Shown: piece by piece, positions 16,466-25,412 of the stretch
Layout: each line of letters opens with the position of its first letter
Numbering within the stretch: the stretch's first letter is position 1
NCBI RefSeq assembly: GCF_020096995.1
Contig: NZ_CP083692.1
Span: 1,922,001-1,986,000 of the forward strand
Source of the DNA: Leucobacter sp. Psy1
GTDB lineage: Bacteria > Actinomycetota > Actinomycetes > Actinomycetales > Microbacteriaceae
Direction: 5' to 3'
Length of the DNA: 64,000 nt
Position numbers and translations under genes: made by a program
Notes under the pieces: model-generated
Told to the model about the DNA's origin: nothing
Database searches by the model: none
The model's input: the letters and a program-made list of their open reading frames with translations, nothing else

Positions 16466-18130
16466 CTACCCGATGTGCAGGTGTTGCGCGTCGATTCCCA
16501 CGGGGAGCTCGGTGTGGGTGATGAGAATCACGGCACGGTCGGCGGGTACGGCGCCCATGAGGTCGGTGAGGAGCCGGTCGGCGCGATCCCGATCGACGCC
16601 AGCGGTGGGCTCGTCGAGCACGACGACCGGGAAGTCGGCGAGGATCGCGCGGGCGAGCGCGATTCGCTGAGCCTGCCCGCCTGAGACGAGGGCACCCCGC
16701 TCCCCGACCGGTGCATCGAGGCCACCGCGCTGCTCCGCCCATTCGGAGAGCCCGACGCGGGCGAGCGCGTCCATCAGCTCCGCGTCGGTGGCGGTGTCGC
16801 GCGCGAACTTCAGGTTCTGGCGGAGGTCGGCGTCGAAGAGGTGGGGCTGCTGCTCGCACAGACCGACCATGCCGCGCAGCACGTGCACCGGGAGCGCTCG
16901 GGCTTCCACTTCGCCGACGCGGTACGACCCCGTGTAGTCGAGCAGGCGCACCAGCGCGAGAGCGAGCGTCGTCTTGCCCGATCCGCTCTCCCCCGAGATG
17001 ACGAGCGTCTCCCCTGCCCTGAGGTCGAACGTGACGTCGGCGACGGCGGGTGCTGTCGCACCCGGGTGCGTGACGCCGAGATGCTCGACGGCGACGAGTG
17101 GCACTGCAGGGTCGATGCGCACCGGCGTCGAGGCCCCGTCCTCACCGGTATCCGCCCCCGGCTCCTCGACCGGCACCTCCGCGGGCATCGGGGCCTCGGT
17201 GATCGCGGCGACCCTGGCCGCGCTCGCGGCAACGGTGCGGCGCGCGACGAGCGCCTGCAGCGACTGCGCGAAAACCTCGAAGACGGCGGCCGGCACGATG
17301 ACGGCGGCCGCGAAGACCGGCGCCGAGATTCCCGCGCCAACTCCCGGCGCGAGTGCCAGCAGGATGAGGACAGACGCAGCTCCGGAGCCGAGCGTCAGGA
17401 TCGCGCCGGTGAGGCCCGCCGCCCGGCTTCGGGCGAGCTGCACCCGGGTGAGGTGCGCCTCGGCCTCGGCGATACGACGCCGCTGCACCGGTTCGGCACC
17501 GAACGCGGCGAGCACCTCAGCTGCCGACGAGCGCTCGAGCAGTCGATCGACGAGCGCCGCCCTCGCGGCGGAGAGTTCGCGGTCGCTGCGGGCGGAGATG
17601 CGAGCAGCGAGCAGGGCTGCGGCCAGTCCGGCGACGAGCAGCATGCCCGCGAGGATCAGCGCGGCCAGAGGCGAAGCGATCGCGAGCACGGCGAGGCTCG
17701 CGAGCACGACCACAGTGCTGACGATGAACGGCTGCCGCACCCGGAGCGGTTCGTCTTGCAGCTGGTCGACGTCGTCCACGAACGCGGCGAGCACATCGCC
17801 CCTCCTGGAGGCTCCCAGCGCACCAGGCACGCGCGGCACGAGCGCCGCGAACGTCTCCGAGCGGAGGTCGGAGAGCTGCGCGAGCGCCGCATCGTGGCTC
17901 GCGATGCGCTCGACGTACCGGAACGCTGCACGACCGATCGCGAGTGCGCGCACACCGACGACCGCGAAGGTGAGATGCAGGATCGGCGGCTGTTCTCCCG
18001 CCCGGACGATGAGCCAGGCACTCAGGGCGAGCAGTCCGACGACGCAGGCGTCGGCGAGAACGCCGAGCACGATCCCGGGCGTCCGGCGGCGGCGCGACGG
18101 CATCGCCCGCTGGAGCAGTGTGGCGCTCAC
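16466..18130 (-). CDS. cydC: ABC exporter subunit CydC (thiol/cytochrome bd assembly)
   Basis: A 554-residue half transporter. With CydD it exports glutathione/cysteine-type thiols or, by recent work, binds heme, and is needed to assemble cytochrome bd. N-terminal six-helix membrane domain, then an ATPase domain with Walker A GESGSGKTT, signature VSGGQAQRIALARA (first residue V instead of L) and Walker B VVVLDEPTAG. GTG 18130 overlaps the cydD stop as GTGA, so translation is coupled; an open frame continues upstream inside cydD but is not homologous. Last gene of cydABDC. Confidence 0.93.
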   Translation of the reverse strand: MSATLLQRAMPSRRRRTPGIVLGVLADACVVGLLALSAWLIVRAGEQPPILHLTFAVVGVRALAIGRAAFRYVERIASHDAALAQLSDLRSETFAALVPRVPGALGASRRGDVLAAFVDDVDQLQDEPLRVRQPFIVSTVVVLASLAVLAIASPLAALILAGMLLVAGLAAALLAARISARSDRELSAARAALVDRLLERSSAAEVLAAFGAEPVQRRRIAEAEAHLTRVQLARSRAAGLTGAILTLGSGAASVLILLALAPGVGAGISAPVFAAAVIVPAAVFEVFAQSLQALVARRTVAASAARVAAITEAPMPAEVPVEEPGADTGEDGASTPVRIDPAVPLVAVEHLGVTHPGATAPAVADVTFDLRAGETLVISGESGSGKTTLALALVRLLDYTGSYRVGEVEARALPVHVLRGMVGLCEQQPHLFDADLRQNLKFARDTATDAELMDALARVGLSEWAEQRGGLDAPVGERGALVSGGQAQRIALARAILADFPVVVLDEPTAGVDRDRADRLLTDLMGAVPADRAVILITHTELPVGIDAQHLHIG

Positions 18131-19803
18131 GCGTGCACCCCCATCGTGATGGTCCTGTCGGCAGCACCGATGAGCGCGTCGCGGTGACTGATGACGAGCA
18201 CGGCGCGCCCCGCTACGGCCTCCGCTCTGAGCGCGGCGGCGACCCTCGCCTCGCTGGCACAGTCGAGGGCTGAGCTCGGCTCGTCCATGACGACGGCCCC
18301 GGCGTCGGCTATCCAGGCTCGGTAGAGGCATCGCGCCACCGCGACGCGCTGCGCCTGCCCACCGGAGAGTCCCGCACCGGCGACACCGAGCACGCGATCG
18401 GGCGCGAGATCCAGACCGACCGTATCGAGCGCACGGGTGACGAGCGCCGGGTCGGGCTCGGATCCGAGTGCGACGTTGTCCGCGAGCGTTCCTTGCAGCA
18501 GGCCGGGACGCTGCCCGGCCCAGGCGACCGTCGCCGGGCGATCGACCGTACCCGCTGCGGGGGCGACGAAGCCGAGCAGCGCGGAGACCAGCGTCGACTT
18601 CCCCGCACCAGACGGACCGGCGAGAGCGACGACCTCGCCCGGCTCCACAGTGAAACTCACGGGTCCGATGCGGACGTGCTCCTCGCGCTGCACTTCGACG
18701 CGCTCGAACCTGATCCCCACCCCGGGTACGGCGTCAGTCCCGCGTGCGGCGTCCGCGCCTCGGTCCTCGCGCGACGCGATCCGCGGGCCCGGCTGCTCGA
18801 TGATGTCGAAGATCCGCTGCGCTGCCGTGAGGCCCTCGGTCGAGGCGTGGAACGCTGCTCCGACCTGGCGGATGGGAATGAAGGCTTCCGGAAGCAGGAG
18901 CAGCACGAAGATGCCGAGCGCGAGCGGGAACTCGCCCGCCACCAGGCGCGTGCCGACCGTCACGGCGACGAGCGCGATCGAGAAGGTGCCCGCAAGGTCG
19001 AGCACGAACCCGGAGAGGAACGTGACCCGCAGCACTTTCACGGTGCGACGCCGGTACTCCTCCGTCTCGCGCACGATGCGCGCCCGCTGCCGGTCTTCGC
19101 GCCGGAAGATCTTGAGCGTCGTGAGCCCCTCGACGACGTCGAGGAAGGAGGAGGAGAGCCGTTGGAGCTGCTCCCACTGGCGATCCTGCACCGACTGCGT
19201 GGCCAGGCCGATCAGCACCATGAAGATCGGAATCACCGGGAATACGATGCAGACGATGATGCCGCTCGTCGGGTCGGCGAGCAGGATCGTGAGCACGAGG
19301 ATCGGCGTGGCGCACGCGGTGAGAATGAGTTGCGGCACGTAGGCGGAGAAGTACCCGTCGAGCGCGTCGAGTCCGCGGCCGAGCACCGTCGCAGTCTCCG
19401 CGTCGGACCGCCGCGCCGCCCACTCGGGCGAGCTTCCGTCGAGCGCATCGAGCGCGCGAGACCGCAGCTGCCCCTTCACCCGGATCGCGCCGCGGGCGGC
19501 GAGCAGGTCCATCCCCCAGCTCGCCGCCGCACGCACCGCGATCGCCGCGATCCCTCCCGCGAGGAGCACGGGCAGAGCGGCAGCGCCGAGATCACCCTCG
19601 GCGACACGGCCGGCAGTGTCGGTCGACGTGAACGCGTCGGGGAAGTCGAGTGCGGGGATCGCAAGAGCCGCGATCGCGTGCGCCAAACACCAGCACCACG
19701 CGATGATCGCCAGGGTTCTGATGACCCCCAGGACTGCTCCGAACCCGAAGACGCCGCGTGAGGCGCGCGCGTAGCGGAGCAGTCTGGGGTCGAGAGGTTT
19801 CAC
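18127..19803 (-). CDS. cydD: ABC exporter subunit CydD
   Basis: A 558-residue half transporter, partner of CydC. The membrane domain has the CydD-typical stretch WEQLQRLSSSFLDVVEGLTTLKIF; the ATPase domain has Walker A GPSGAGKST, signature LSGGQAQRVAVARCLY and Walker B GAVVMDEPSSALD. GTG 19803 lies 27 nt after the cydB stop. A TAGACT box ends 8 nt before it, so cydDC may also be transcribed on its own as a nearly leaderless mRNA, which would let the exporter be made without the oxidase. Confidence 0.93.
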   Translation of the reverse strand: MKPLDPRLLRYARASRGVFGFGAVLGVIRTLAIIAWCWCLAHAIAALAIPALDFPDAFTSTDTAGRVAEGDLGAAALPVLLAGGIAAIAVRAAASWGMDLLAARGAIRVKGQLRSRALDALDGSSPEWAARRSDAETATVLGRGLDALDGYFSAYVPQLILTACATPILVLTILLADPTSGIIVCIVFPVIPIFMVLIGLATQSVQDRQWEQLQRLSSSFLDVVEGLTTLKIFRREDRQRARIVRETEEYRRRTVKVLRVTFLSGFVLDLAGTFSIALVAVTVGTRLVAGEFPLALGIFVLLLLPEAFIPIRQVGAAFHASTEGLTAAQRIFDIIEQPGPRIASREDRGADAARGTDAVPGVGIRFERVEVQREEHVRIGPVSFTVEPGEVVALAGPSGAGKSTLVSALLGFVAPAAGTVDRPATVAWAGQRPGLLQGTLADNVALGSEPDPALVTRALDTVGLDLAPDRVLGVAGAGLSGGQAQRVAVARCLYRAWIADAGAVVMDEPSSALDCASEARVAAALRAEAVAGRAVLVISHRDALIGAADRTITMGVHA

Positions 19804-19811
19804 CGTGGATC

Positions 19812-19817
19812 AGTCTA
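19812..19817 (-). promoter_or_regulatory. -10 box before cydD
   Basis: TAGACT, 8 nt, GTG. It lies in the short gap between cydB and cydD. Confidence 0.4.
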
Positions 19818-19830
19818 GGCGCCCGACGGC

Positions 19831-20859
19831 CTAGTGCGCTCCGGCCGGGATCGCGTCGCGCGAGATCCGCTTGCGGAACACCCAGTACGTCCAGGCCTGA
19901 TAGGCCAGGACGAGCGGCATCGTGAACACCGCGACCCAGGTCATGAGCTCGAGCGTCTTCTGCGAACTCGCGGCTCCCGCGATGCTCATCGACTCGGCGT
20001 CGCCGAGGGTCGAGATCATGAGGTTCGGGAAGAGCGCGGAGAAGATCGCGAGCAGCGCGAACCCGATTGCGACGGCGTTGCCGGTGAAGGCCCAGCCGTC
20101 TCGACCGACGGCGTTCGCGATCCACCCGGCGGCGAGCGCGACGGCGGCGATGGCCGCGCAAGCGATGATGAGCGGCAGGGTCGGGTTCTCGAGGTGCTGC
20201 ACGATCGTCCACACGAGGAACGCCGCGGCGACGACGATCGTCACGAGACCGACGGTGCGCGCCAGCGACCGGGCGCGCTGCCGCATGTCACCCTCGGTCT
20301 TCAGCGCGATGAAGACGAGTCCGTGCGTGAAGCAGAGCAGCGTGAGCGTGATGCCCCCGAGCAGTCCGTACGGGTTCAGGAGCGTGAGCAGCGTGCCTTC
20401 GAAGAGCCATCCGCCGTTGTCCATGCGACTGATCGGGAGACCCTGGATGAGGTTGGCGAAGGCGGTGCCCCAGAGGAGCGGCGGCACGACCGAGCCCCAG
20501 AAGATGAACTGATCGAACCAGCGAGTCCACTCGCGGCCCTTGCCCTGGTGGCGGTACTCGAAGGAGACGCCTCGCAGGATCAGTGCCAGCAGGATCACGA
20601 GCAGTGCGAGGTAGAAGCCCGAGAACATGGTGGCGTACCACTCGGGGAACGCCGCGAAGAGGCACGCGCCCGCGACGATGAGCCACGTTTCGTTGAGGTC
20701 CCAGACCGGACCGATGGTGTTGATGATGACGCGTCGGTCGGTGTCGTCCTTGCCGAGCAGGGGCAGCGCCATGCCGACGCCGAAGTCGAAGCCGTCGAGC
20801 ACGAAGTAGCCGATGAGCAGCACTCCGACGATGAGAAACCAGATCGTGGTGAGTTCCAT
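19831..20859 (-). CDS. cydB: cytochrome bd ubiquinol oxidase subunit II
   Basis: A 342-residue membrane protein with about eight to nine hydrophobic segments. The N-terminal part TTIWFLIVGVLLIGYFVLDGFDFGVGMALP is the conserved CydB start, and the following PVWDLNETWLIVAGACLFAAFP is diagnostic. It is the structural partner of CydA in the quinol:O2 oxidoreductase, a high-affinity oxidase for low oxygen. ATG 20859 is 12 nt from the cydA stop. Confidence 0.96.
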   Translation of the reverse strand: MELTTIWFLIVGVLLIGYFVLDGFDFGVGMALPLLGKDDTDRRVIINTIGPVWDLNETWLIVAGACLFAAFPEWYATMFSGFYLALLVILLALILRGVSFEYRHQGKGREWTRWFDQFIFWGSVVPPLLWGTAFANLIQGLPISRMDNGGWLFEGTLLTLLNPYGLLGGITLTLLCFTHGLVFIALKTEGDMRQRARSLARTVGLVTIVVAAAFLVWTIVQHLENPTLPLIIACAAIAAVALAAGWIANAVGRDGWAFTGNAVAIGFALLAIFSALFPNLMISTLGDAESMSIAGAASSQKTLELMTWVAVFTMPLVLAYQAWTYWVFRKRISRDAIPAGAH

Positions 20860-20871
20860 GGTCAGACCTTC

Positions 20872-22320
20872 CTAGTACACCGTCGCGAACTGCCGATGGT
20901 CGGGTTCTCCGTCGCCGGAGTCGCTGCTCTCGAGTTCGGGAGGCCCCTCCTTGGCAGCCTTCGCGATGAGCTTGAACTCGACGACGGCGAGGGCGCCGTA
21001 CACGATGGTGAATGCCGCGAGGGACACGAGTACCGCCCAGCCGGGTACCCCTGGCGAGACGCCCTGCTCGGTCGTCATCACCCCGAACACGATCCAGGGC
21101 TGGCGGCCCATTTCGGTGAAGATCCACCCGACGAGGGAGGCGAGCATCGGGAGCGGTGCGGACCAGATCGCGACCTTCCAAACCCACTTCGGCAGGTCGA
21201 TGTTCTTGCGCGTGATCCAGAGGCCGACGGCTGAGACGAGCGCCGCGAGGGCGCCGAGGCCGATCATCCAGCGGAACGCCCAGTAGGTGACCCAGATGAT
21301 GGGCGCGAACTGGCCGTCCGTCGGACAGGTGAGCAGGGAGTCCGCTCCGCCGCAGTACATGGCCTCGTACTCCGCCTGGAGGTCGCGGATGCCTTCGACG
21401 CTGCCGTTGAACGTACCGTTGGAGAGGAACGAGAGCAGGTACGGGATGCGGATGGAGAAGATCTCATGCGCGCCGTCTGGGGTACCGAGGCTGAAGACCG
21501 AGAACGAGGCGTCGGCGCCCGAAGCCGAGTCGTAGAGCGCCTCAGCAGCTGCCATCTTCATGGGCTGCGTCTGCGTCATCACCATGCCGAGCTCGTGGCC
21601 CGTCAGGCCGACCCCGATGAAGGCGAGGATGTTCGTCCAAGCGCCGAACCGGAGCGTCGTTCGCATCTCGTCGACGAACTGGCCACGCTGCAGGTGCCAC
21701 GCCGCGACGGCGACCATGACGACGCCCGCGAACATGATCGAGGCGAAGAGGGTGTGCGGGAACTGCGTCAGCGCGACCGGGTTCAGGAGCACGTCGCCGA
21801 TGCTCTGCAGCTCGACGCGGCCGCGCTCCTCGTTCAACTCGAATCCGACGGGATTCTGCATGAAGGCGTTGGCGGCGAGGATGAAATAGGCGGAGAAGAC
21901 GGTGCCGATCCAGACGAACCAGATCGTGAGCACGTGGATCTTCTTCGGCAGCTTGTCCCACCCGAAGATCCACAGACCGATGAACGTCGCCTCGAAGAAG
22001 AAGGCGATGAGCCCCTCCATGGCGAGCGGGGCACCGAAGATGTCGCCGACGAAGCGGGAGTAGTTCGACCAGTTCATACCGAACTGGAACTCCTGCACGA
22101 TGCCCGTCACGACGCCCATCGCGAAGTTGATCAGGAAGATCTTGCCGAACAGCCGCGTGAGACGCAGGTACTTCGCGTTCCCGGTGCGAACCCAGACGGT
22201 CTGAAGAATCGCCACGAGCAGGCTCAGTCCGATCGTGAGCGGCACGAAGATGAAGTGATACAGCGTGGTCAGCCCGAATTGCCAGCGGGCGAGCGCGAGC
22301 GGGTCGAGAATTTCGTTCAC
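20872..22320 (-). CDS. cydA: cytochrome bd ubiquinol oxidase subunit I
   Basis: A 482-residue heme-binding subunit. His22 in FGLTTLYHFIFVPLTIG corresponds to the heme b595 ligand (His19 in E. coli); the GRQPW motif near the quinol site is present (FTEMGRQPWIVFG). The Q-loop is of the short type usual in Gram-positives. GTG 22320 is selected because GGAG sits 6 nt upstream; an ATG 27 nt earlier would add unrelated residues. Leader gene of cydABDC. Confidence 0.96.
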   Translation of the reverse strand: MNEILDPLALARWQFGLTTLYHFIFVPLTIGLSLLVAILQTVWVRTGNAKYLRLTRLFGKIFLINFAMGVVTGIVQEFQFGMNWSNYSRFVGDIFGAPLAMEGLIAFFFEATFIGLWIFGWDKLPKKIHVLTIWFVWIGTVFSAYFILAANAFMQNPVGFELNEERGRVELQSIGDVLLNPVALTQFPHTLFASIMFAGVVMVAVAAWHLQRGQFVDEMRTTLRFGAWTNILAFIGVGLTGHELGMVMTQTQPMKMAAAEALYDSASGADASFSVFSLGTPDGAHEIFSIRIPYLLSFLSNGTFNGSVEGIRDLQAEYEAMYCGGADSLLTCPTDGQFAPIIWVTYWAFRWMIGLGALAALVSAVGLWITRKNIDLPKWVWKVAIWSAPLPMLASLVGWIFTEMGRQPWIVFGVMTTEQGVSPGVPGWAVLVSLAAFTIVYGALAVVEFKLIAKAAKEGPPELESSDSGDGEPDHRQFATVY

Positions 22321-22430
22321 GTGATTCTCCAGAAGCCCTGGCGCCACTCAGGAGCGGCGCACTCCCATAGTGACACCGGGAGGAGAGGGCCGCTCGACCC
22401 GGCAGGCCGGCACTGGACCGGTCGCCACAT

Positions 22431-22460
22431 ATTTTACTCTCTCTGGGAATCCCCTGCGAA
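22431..22460 (-). promoter_or_regulatory. probable cydA promoter
   Basis: -35 TTCGCA (22460-22455), 18 nt, -10 TAAAAT (22436-22431) in an unusually AT-rich patch. The leader to the GTG is about 105 nt. No known redox-regulator site was recognised. Confidence 0.4.
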
Positions 22461-22546
22461 TCCGGTTCGAGGTCGAGAGATATACCACTCGGCTCCGAGC
22501 GGTTCTCCGACCCGCATCACCGCCCGCCCCCAGTCCGCCCACCGCT

Positions 22547-22552
22547 TAGACT
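22547..22552 (+). promoter_or_regulatory. -10 box of the App1-like gene (leaderless type)
   Basis: TAGACT, 6 nt (GTTCGG), GTG. The TTAGACTGTTCGGGTG context leaves no room for a leader. Confidence 0.5.
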
Positions 22553-22558
22553 GTTCGG

Positions 22559-23647
22559 GTGGCTTCCGAGGACTCTCCCGACACCCGCCCGCTGCTCGTC
22601 GCGCGACTGGACGATTGGTTGCACCAGCGGCGCGCCAAGCGGGCGATCAAGCGCGGGAAGGTCCCCTCGGTCATCCCTTACATCGGTTACGGCACCACCG
22701 ACTCGCTGCGGGTACTCGGTCGCCTGCTTTTCCTGAAGCCGGAGAGCCGCGAGCACACGCGCCTGCGTCCCGACGTGGCCGGCGTCTCCCGCGTCCGCGG
22801 GTGGCGAACCTTCACGAGCGTGCACGTCCCCTTCCAGCGCGTGCAGGTCTGCGTCGACGGTGATCCGGTCGCCGAAGTGCAGTCCGACCGGGGCGGCGTG
22901 ATCAACTCGCGGGTGCCCGCTTCGCTGGAGCCCGGCTGGCACACCGTGACGCTTCGGGTCATCGCGCGCAGTTGTGCCGGTACCGGCGAAGCCCCGGAAC
23001 TCATCGGCGAGTCTGCTGACGCGCCCGTGTACATCGTCGATCCAGACGCGCGCTTCGGCGTGCTCTCCGACATCGACGACACCATCCTCATGACCGCGCT
23101 CCCCCGGCCGTTCGTCGCCGCATGGAACACCTTCGTCGTCGACGAGCACGCGCGCACCCCGACCCCTGGCATGGCGGTGCTCCTCGATCACCTCATCGCC
23201 GAGCACCCGGGTTCACCCGCCGTGTACCTCTCGACCGGCGCGTGGAACGCCGCACCAGCGCTCAGCCGGTTCCTGGCGCGAAATCTCTACCCGATGGGCC
23301 CGCTGCTCCTCACCGACTGGGGGCCCACACCAGACCGCTGGTTCCGCAGCGGGCAGGAGCACAAGCGTGAGGAGCTCCTGCGGCTCGCCGAGGACTTCCC
23401 CGAGGTGAAGTGGGTGCTGCTCGGCGACGACGGCCAGCACGACGAGGCGATCTACCACGAGTTCACCCTCTCGCACCCCCAGAACGTGGCGGCAGTGGCG
23501 ATCCGGCAGCTCTCGGTCGGCGAGGCGGTGCTGGCGGGCGGACGCTCGAAGGCGCAGCTGCACCGCAACGTCAGCGGTGTGCCCTGGGTCTACGGACCAG
23601 ACGGAGCCACGCTGAGAGAGGAACTCGTCAAGGTCGGCGTGCTGTGA
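22559..23647 (+). CDS. App1-type phosphatidate phosphatase domain protein
   Basis: A 362-residue protein with the conserved App1/DUF2183 catalytic domain. The HAD-like DxDxT nucleophile motif is DIDDT at 171-175 (FGVLSDIDDTILMT), and the late acidic motif is WVLLGDDGQHD. The N-terminal half (about 35-160) looks like a beta-rich domain. Yeast App1 dephosphorylates phosphatidate; the bacterial substrate is not established. It has no clear signal peptide. The stop overlaps the GTG of the FUSC gene (GTGA), so the two are translationally coupled and may act together at the membrane. Confidence 0.82.
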   Translation: MASEDSPDTRPLLVARLDDWLHQRRAKRAIKRGKVPSVIPYIGYGTTDSLRVLGRLLFLKPESREHTRLRPDVAGVSRVRGWRTFTSVHVPFQRVQVCVDGDPVAEVQSDRGGVINSRVPASLEPGWHTVTLRVIARSCAGTGEAPELIGESADAPVYIVDPDARFGVLSDIDDTILMTALPRPFVAAWNTFVVDEHARTPTPGMAVLLDHLIAEHPGSPAVYLSTGAWNAAPALSRFLARNLYPMGPLLLTDWGPTPDRWFRSGQEHKREELLRLAEDFPEVKWVLLGDDGQHDEAIYHEFTLSHPQNVAAVAIRQLSVGEAVLAGGRSKAQLHRNVSGVPWVYGPDGATLREELVKVGVL

Positions 23648-24717
23648 CCGGGCCGCCGACTCGACCGTGGCGCCGCTTCGAGCGGCGGATGACCGGCCGG
23701 TTCACCGCTTCCTCGCGCACCCCGATCCTCCAGGTCGTGAAGACCACGGCCGCGACGCTGCTCACCTGGTTCGTCTGCCTCGCGATCTTTCCCGAGCAGA
23801 TGCCGATCTTCGGCGCCATCGCCGCGCTCCTCTGCGTGCAGGAGAGCGTCGACCAGTCGCTGACGCGCGGTATCGAGCGTGTCGTCGGCGTCATGCTCGG
23901 TGTGTCGGTGGCCCTCGGTGCCGCGGCGATCTTCGGGCCGCAGGCGTGGCTGTTCATCGCCGCCATCATCGTGTCGATGTGCATCGGCTGGCTGTTGAAG
24001 ATGACGAACTCGTCGAGCAACCAGATCGCGATCACCGCGCTCCTGATGATCGCGCTCGGCGGGGCCAACAATCAGCTCGACTACGGGTTCGAGCGGCTCA
24101 CCGAAACCGCGATCGGTGCGGCGATCGGCGTCATCATCAACGCGGTCGTCGTGGCCCCGGTGCGCACGCTGCCCGTGCATCAGGAGCTCCGAGGACTCGT
24201 GCACGACGCGGCCGCAGCGCTCAGGCGACTCGCCGATGCGCTCGCGGAGCCACGCGACGACGCCTGGTTGGAGGACATGCTCGAGCGTGCCAGACGCTTG
24301 CAGGACGACCGCACTCGCGTCCACGCACTCCTCAGGCAGGCGCGGGACAGTCTGCGTTTCAACCCGCGCGGTGCGAAGTTCCGCGCCTCACTCGAAACCG
24401 ACGACGCGCTCTTCCAGCGCCTCCAGCCGATCCTGACGCAGATCACCGGCATGTCGCGTGCGCTCTACGACCTCTACGAGCCCGACCTCGTCACCGATCC
24501 CTCGGTGATCGGAATGGTGGAGGAGATGCGGCGCGCGGCGCACGACCTGCAGCTGCTCGTGACCCCCGTCCCTGCGTGGGGAGATGAGCCTGAGGAGCCC
24601 GCGCTCACGGCTCCCTACACGATCCCCCAACCGCACCCTGATCACTGGGTGCTCATCGGTTCGCTTATGGAAGACCTGAGACGCGTACGCGGCCGGATCA
24701 CCGGCGAGCTCGAGTGA
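23644..24717 (+). CDS. FUSC/aromatic-acid-exporter-like membrane protein
   Basis: A 357-residue protein with about five to six hydrophobic segments in the N-terminal 150 residues (LLTWFVCLAIF, IFGAIAALLCV, GVMLGVSVALGAAAIF, LFIAAIIVSMCIGWLL, IAITALLMIALGG, IGAAIGVIINAVVV) and a long helical soluble C-terminal half rich in Arg, Leu and Glu. This single-half layout fits the FUSC/DUF939 group. GTG 23644 overlaps the App1-like stop by GTGA. Substrate unknown; coupling to a lipid-phosphatase-like enzyme suggests an envelope role, which is inference. Confidence 0.78.
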   Translation: MTGPPTRPWRRFERRMTGRFTASSRTPILQVVKTTAATLLTWFVCLAIFPEQMPIFGAIAALLCVQESVDQSLTRGIERVVGVMLGVSVALGAAAIFGPQAWLFIAAIIVSMCIGWLLKMTNSSSNQIAITALLMIALGGANNQLDYGFERLTETAIGAAIGVIINAVVVAPVRTLPVHQELRGLVHDAAAALRRLADALAEPRDDAWLEDMLERARRLQDDRTRVHALLRQARDSLRFNPRGAKFRASLETDDALFQRLQPILTQITGMSRALYDLYEPDLVTDPSVIGMVEEMRRAAHDLQLLVTPVPAWGDEPEEPALTAPYTIPQPHPDHWVLIGSLMEDLRRVRGRITGELE

Positions 24718-24742
24718 CGTGCTCGGGGTGATCCGGCCGCGT
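24687..24742 (+). terminator. hairpin overlapping the FUSC stop codon
   Basis: Perfect 16-bp inverted repeat, 24687-24702 with 24727-24742 (arm ACGCGGCCGGATCACC), loop 24 nt. The TGA of the FUSC gene is in the loop. No U-tract. It may serve as terminator for this unit and for the convergent YceI gene. Confidence 0.6.
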
Positions 24743-24762
24743 GTGATGCGCCGGGGCGGGCG

Positions 24763-25323
24763 TTAGTCCTGCTGCAGTGCAGCCTGGATGTCGAGCGTGA
24801 TCGTCACGTCGGAACCGAGCAGCACGCCGCCGGTCTCGAGCGGAGCGTTCCAGGTGAGGCCGAAGTCCTCACGCTTCACCACGGTCTTCGCCGTGAAGCC
24901 GGCCTTGTAGTTGCCGTAGGCGTCGGCGCCGAAGCCGCCGAACTCGAAGTCGAAGGTGACGGGCTTGGTGACGCCGCGCATGGTGAGGTTGCCGTCGACC
25001 TTGAAGTCGCCGTTCTCTTCGCGCACGCCCGTCGAGACGAAGGTGAGCTGCGGGTACTCGTCTGCGAGGAAGAAGTCGCCGGTGCGGAGGTGGCCGTCGC
25101 GGTTCTTGTCCTTGGTGTCGACCGAAGCGACCTCGACCGAGGCCTCGACCGTCGAATCGAGCGGGTTCTCAGCGGTGACGAAGGTGCCGTCGAACTCGCT
25201 GAACGAGCCGCGCACCTTGCTGATCGCGAGGTGACGGACCGAGAAGCCGACCTCGGAGTGCGAGGGGTCGACCTTCCAGGTGCCAGTGCGGTAACCGGGG
25301 ATGTCTGCTGCAGTGATGGCCAC
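24763..25323 (-). CDS. YceI-family lipid-binding protein
   Basis: A 186-residue protein of the YceI lipocalin-like family, which binds polyprenyl or other amphiphilic lipids. Family marks: GTWKVDPSHSEVGFSVRHL at the N-terminus, DGHLRTGDFFLADEYP, NGDFKVDGNLTMRGVTKPV and DFGLTWNAPLETGG. It has no signal peptide, as is usual for actinobacterial cytoplasmic members. GTG 25323 follows GGAGGG. It has its own strong promoter with a palindrome over the start point, so it is probably repressed by a regulator elsewhere. Confidence 0.93.
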   Translation of the reverse strand: MAITAADIPGYRTGTWKVDPSHSEVGFSVRHLAISKVRGSFSEFDGTFVTAENPLDSTVEASVEVASVDTKDKNRDGHLRTGDFFLADEYPQLTFVSTGVREENGDFKVDGNLTMRGVTKPVTFDFEFGGFGADAYGNYKAGFTAKTVVKREDFGLTWNAPLETGGVLLGSDVTITLDIQAALQQD

Positions 25324-25346
25324 GGGAGCCCTCCATTTCAATTCAT

Positions 25347-25364
25347 GTTGATTGACTTTTCAAC
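25347..25364. promoter_or_regulatory. palindromic operator of the YceI gene
   Basis: GTTGA-N8-TCAAC over the predicted transcription start, touching the -10 box. The size and TTGA/TCAA half-sites fit a MarR-type repressor site; many YceI genes are under MarR control. No such regulator gene is in this window. Confidence 0.45.
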
Positions 25365-25391
25365 CATACGACCGCTCAGACGCACTGTCAA
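25363..25391 (-). promoter_or_regulatory. YceI promoter (-35 TTGACA, -10 TATGGT)
   Basis: Consensus -35 TTGACA (25391-25386), exactly 17 nt, -10 TATGGT (25368-25363). The best consensus match in the window. Confidence 0.8.
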
Positions 25392-25412
25392 CCGTGTTCA
25401 CGGAAGATTCAG

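Noticed and set aside
16451-16474. ATCGGG-N12-CCCGAT between pabC and cydC as terminator
   Set aside because: Only 6-bp arms with a long loop, partly coding; too weak to call.
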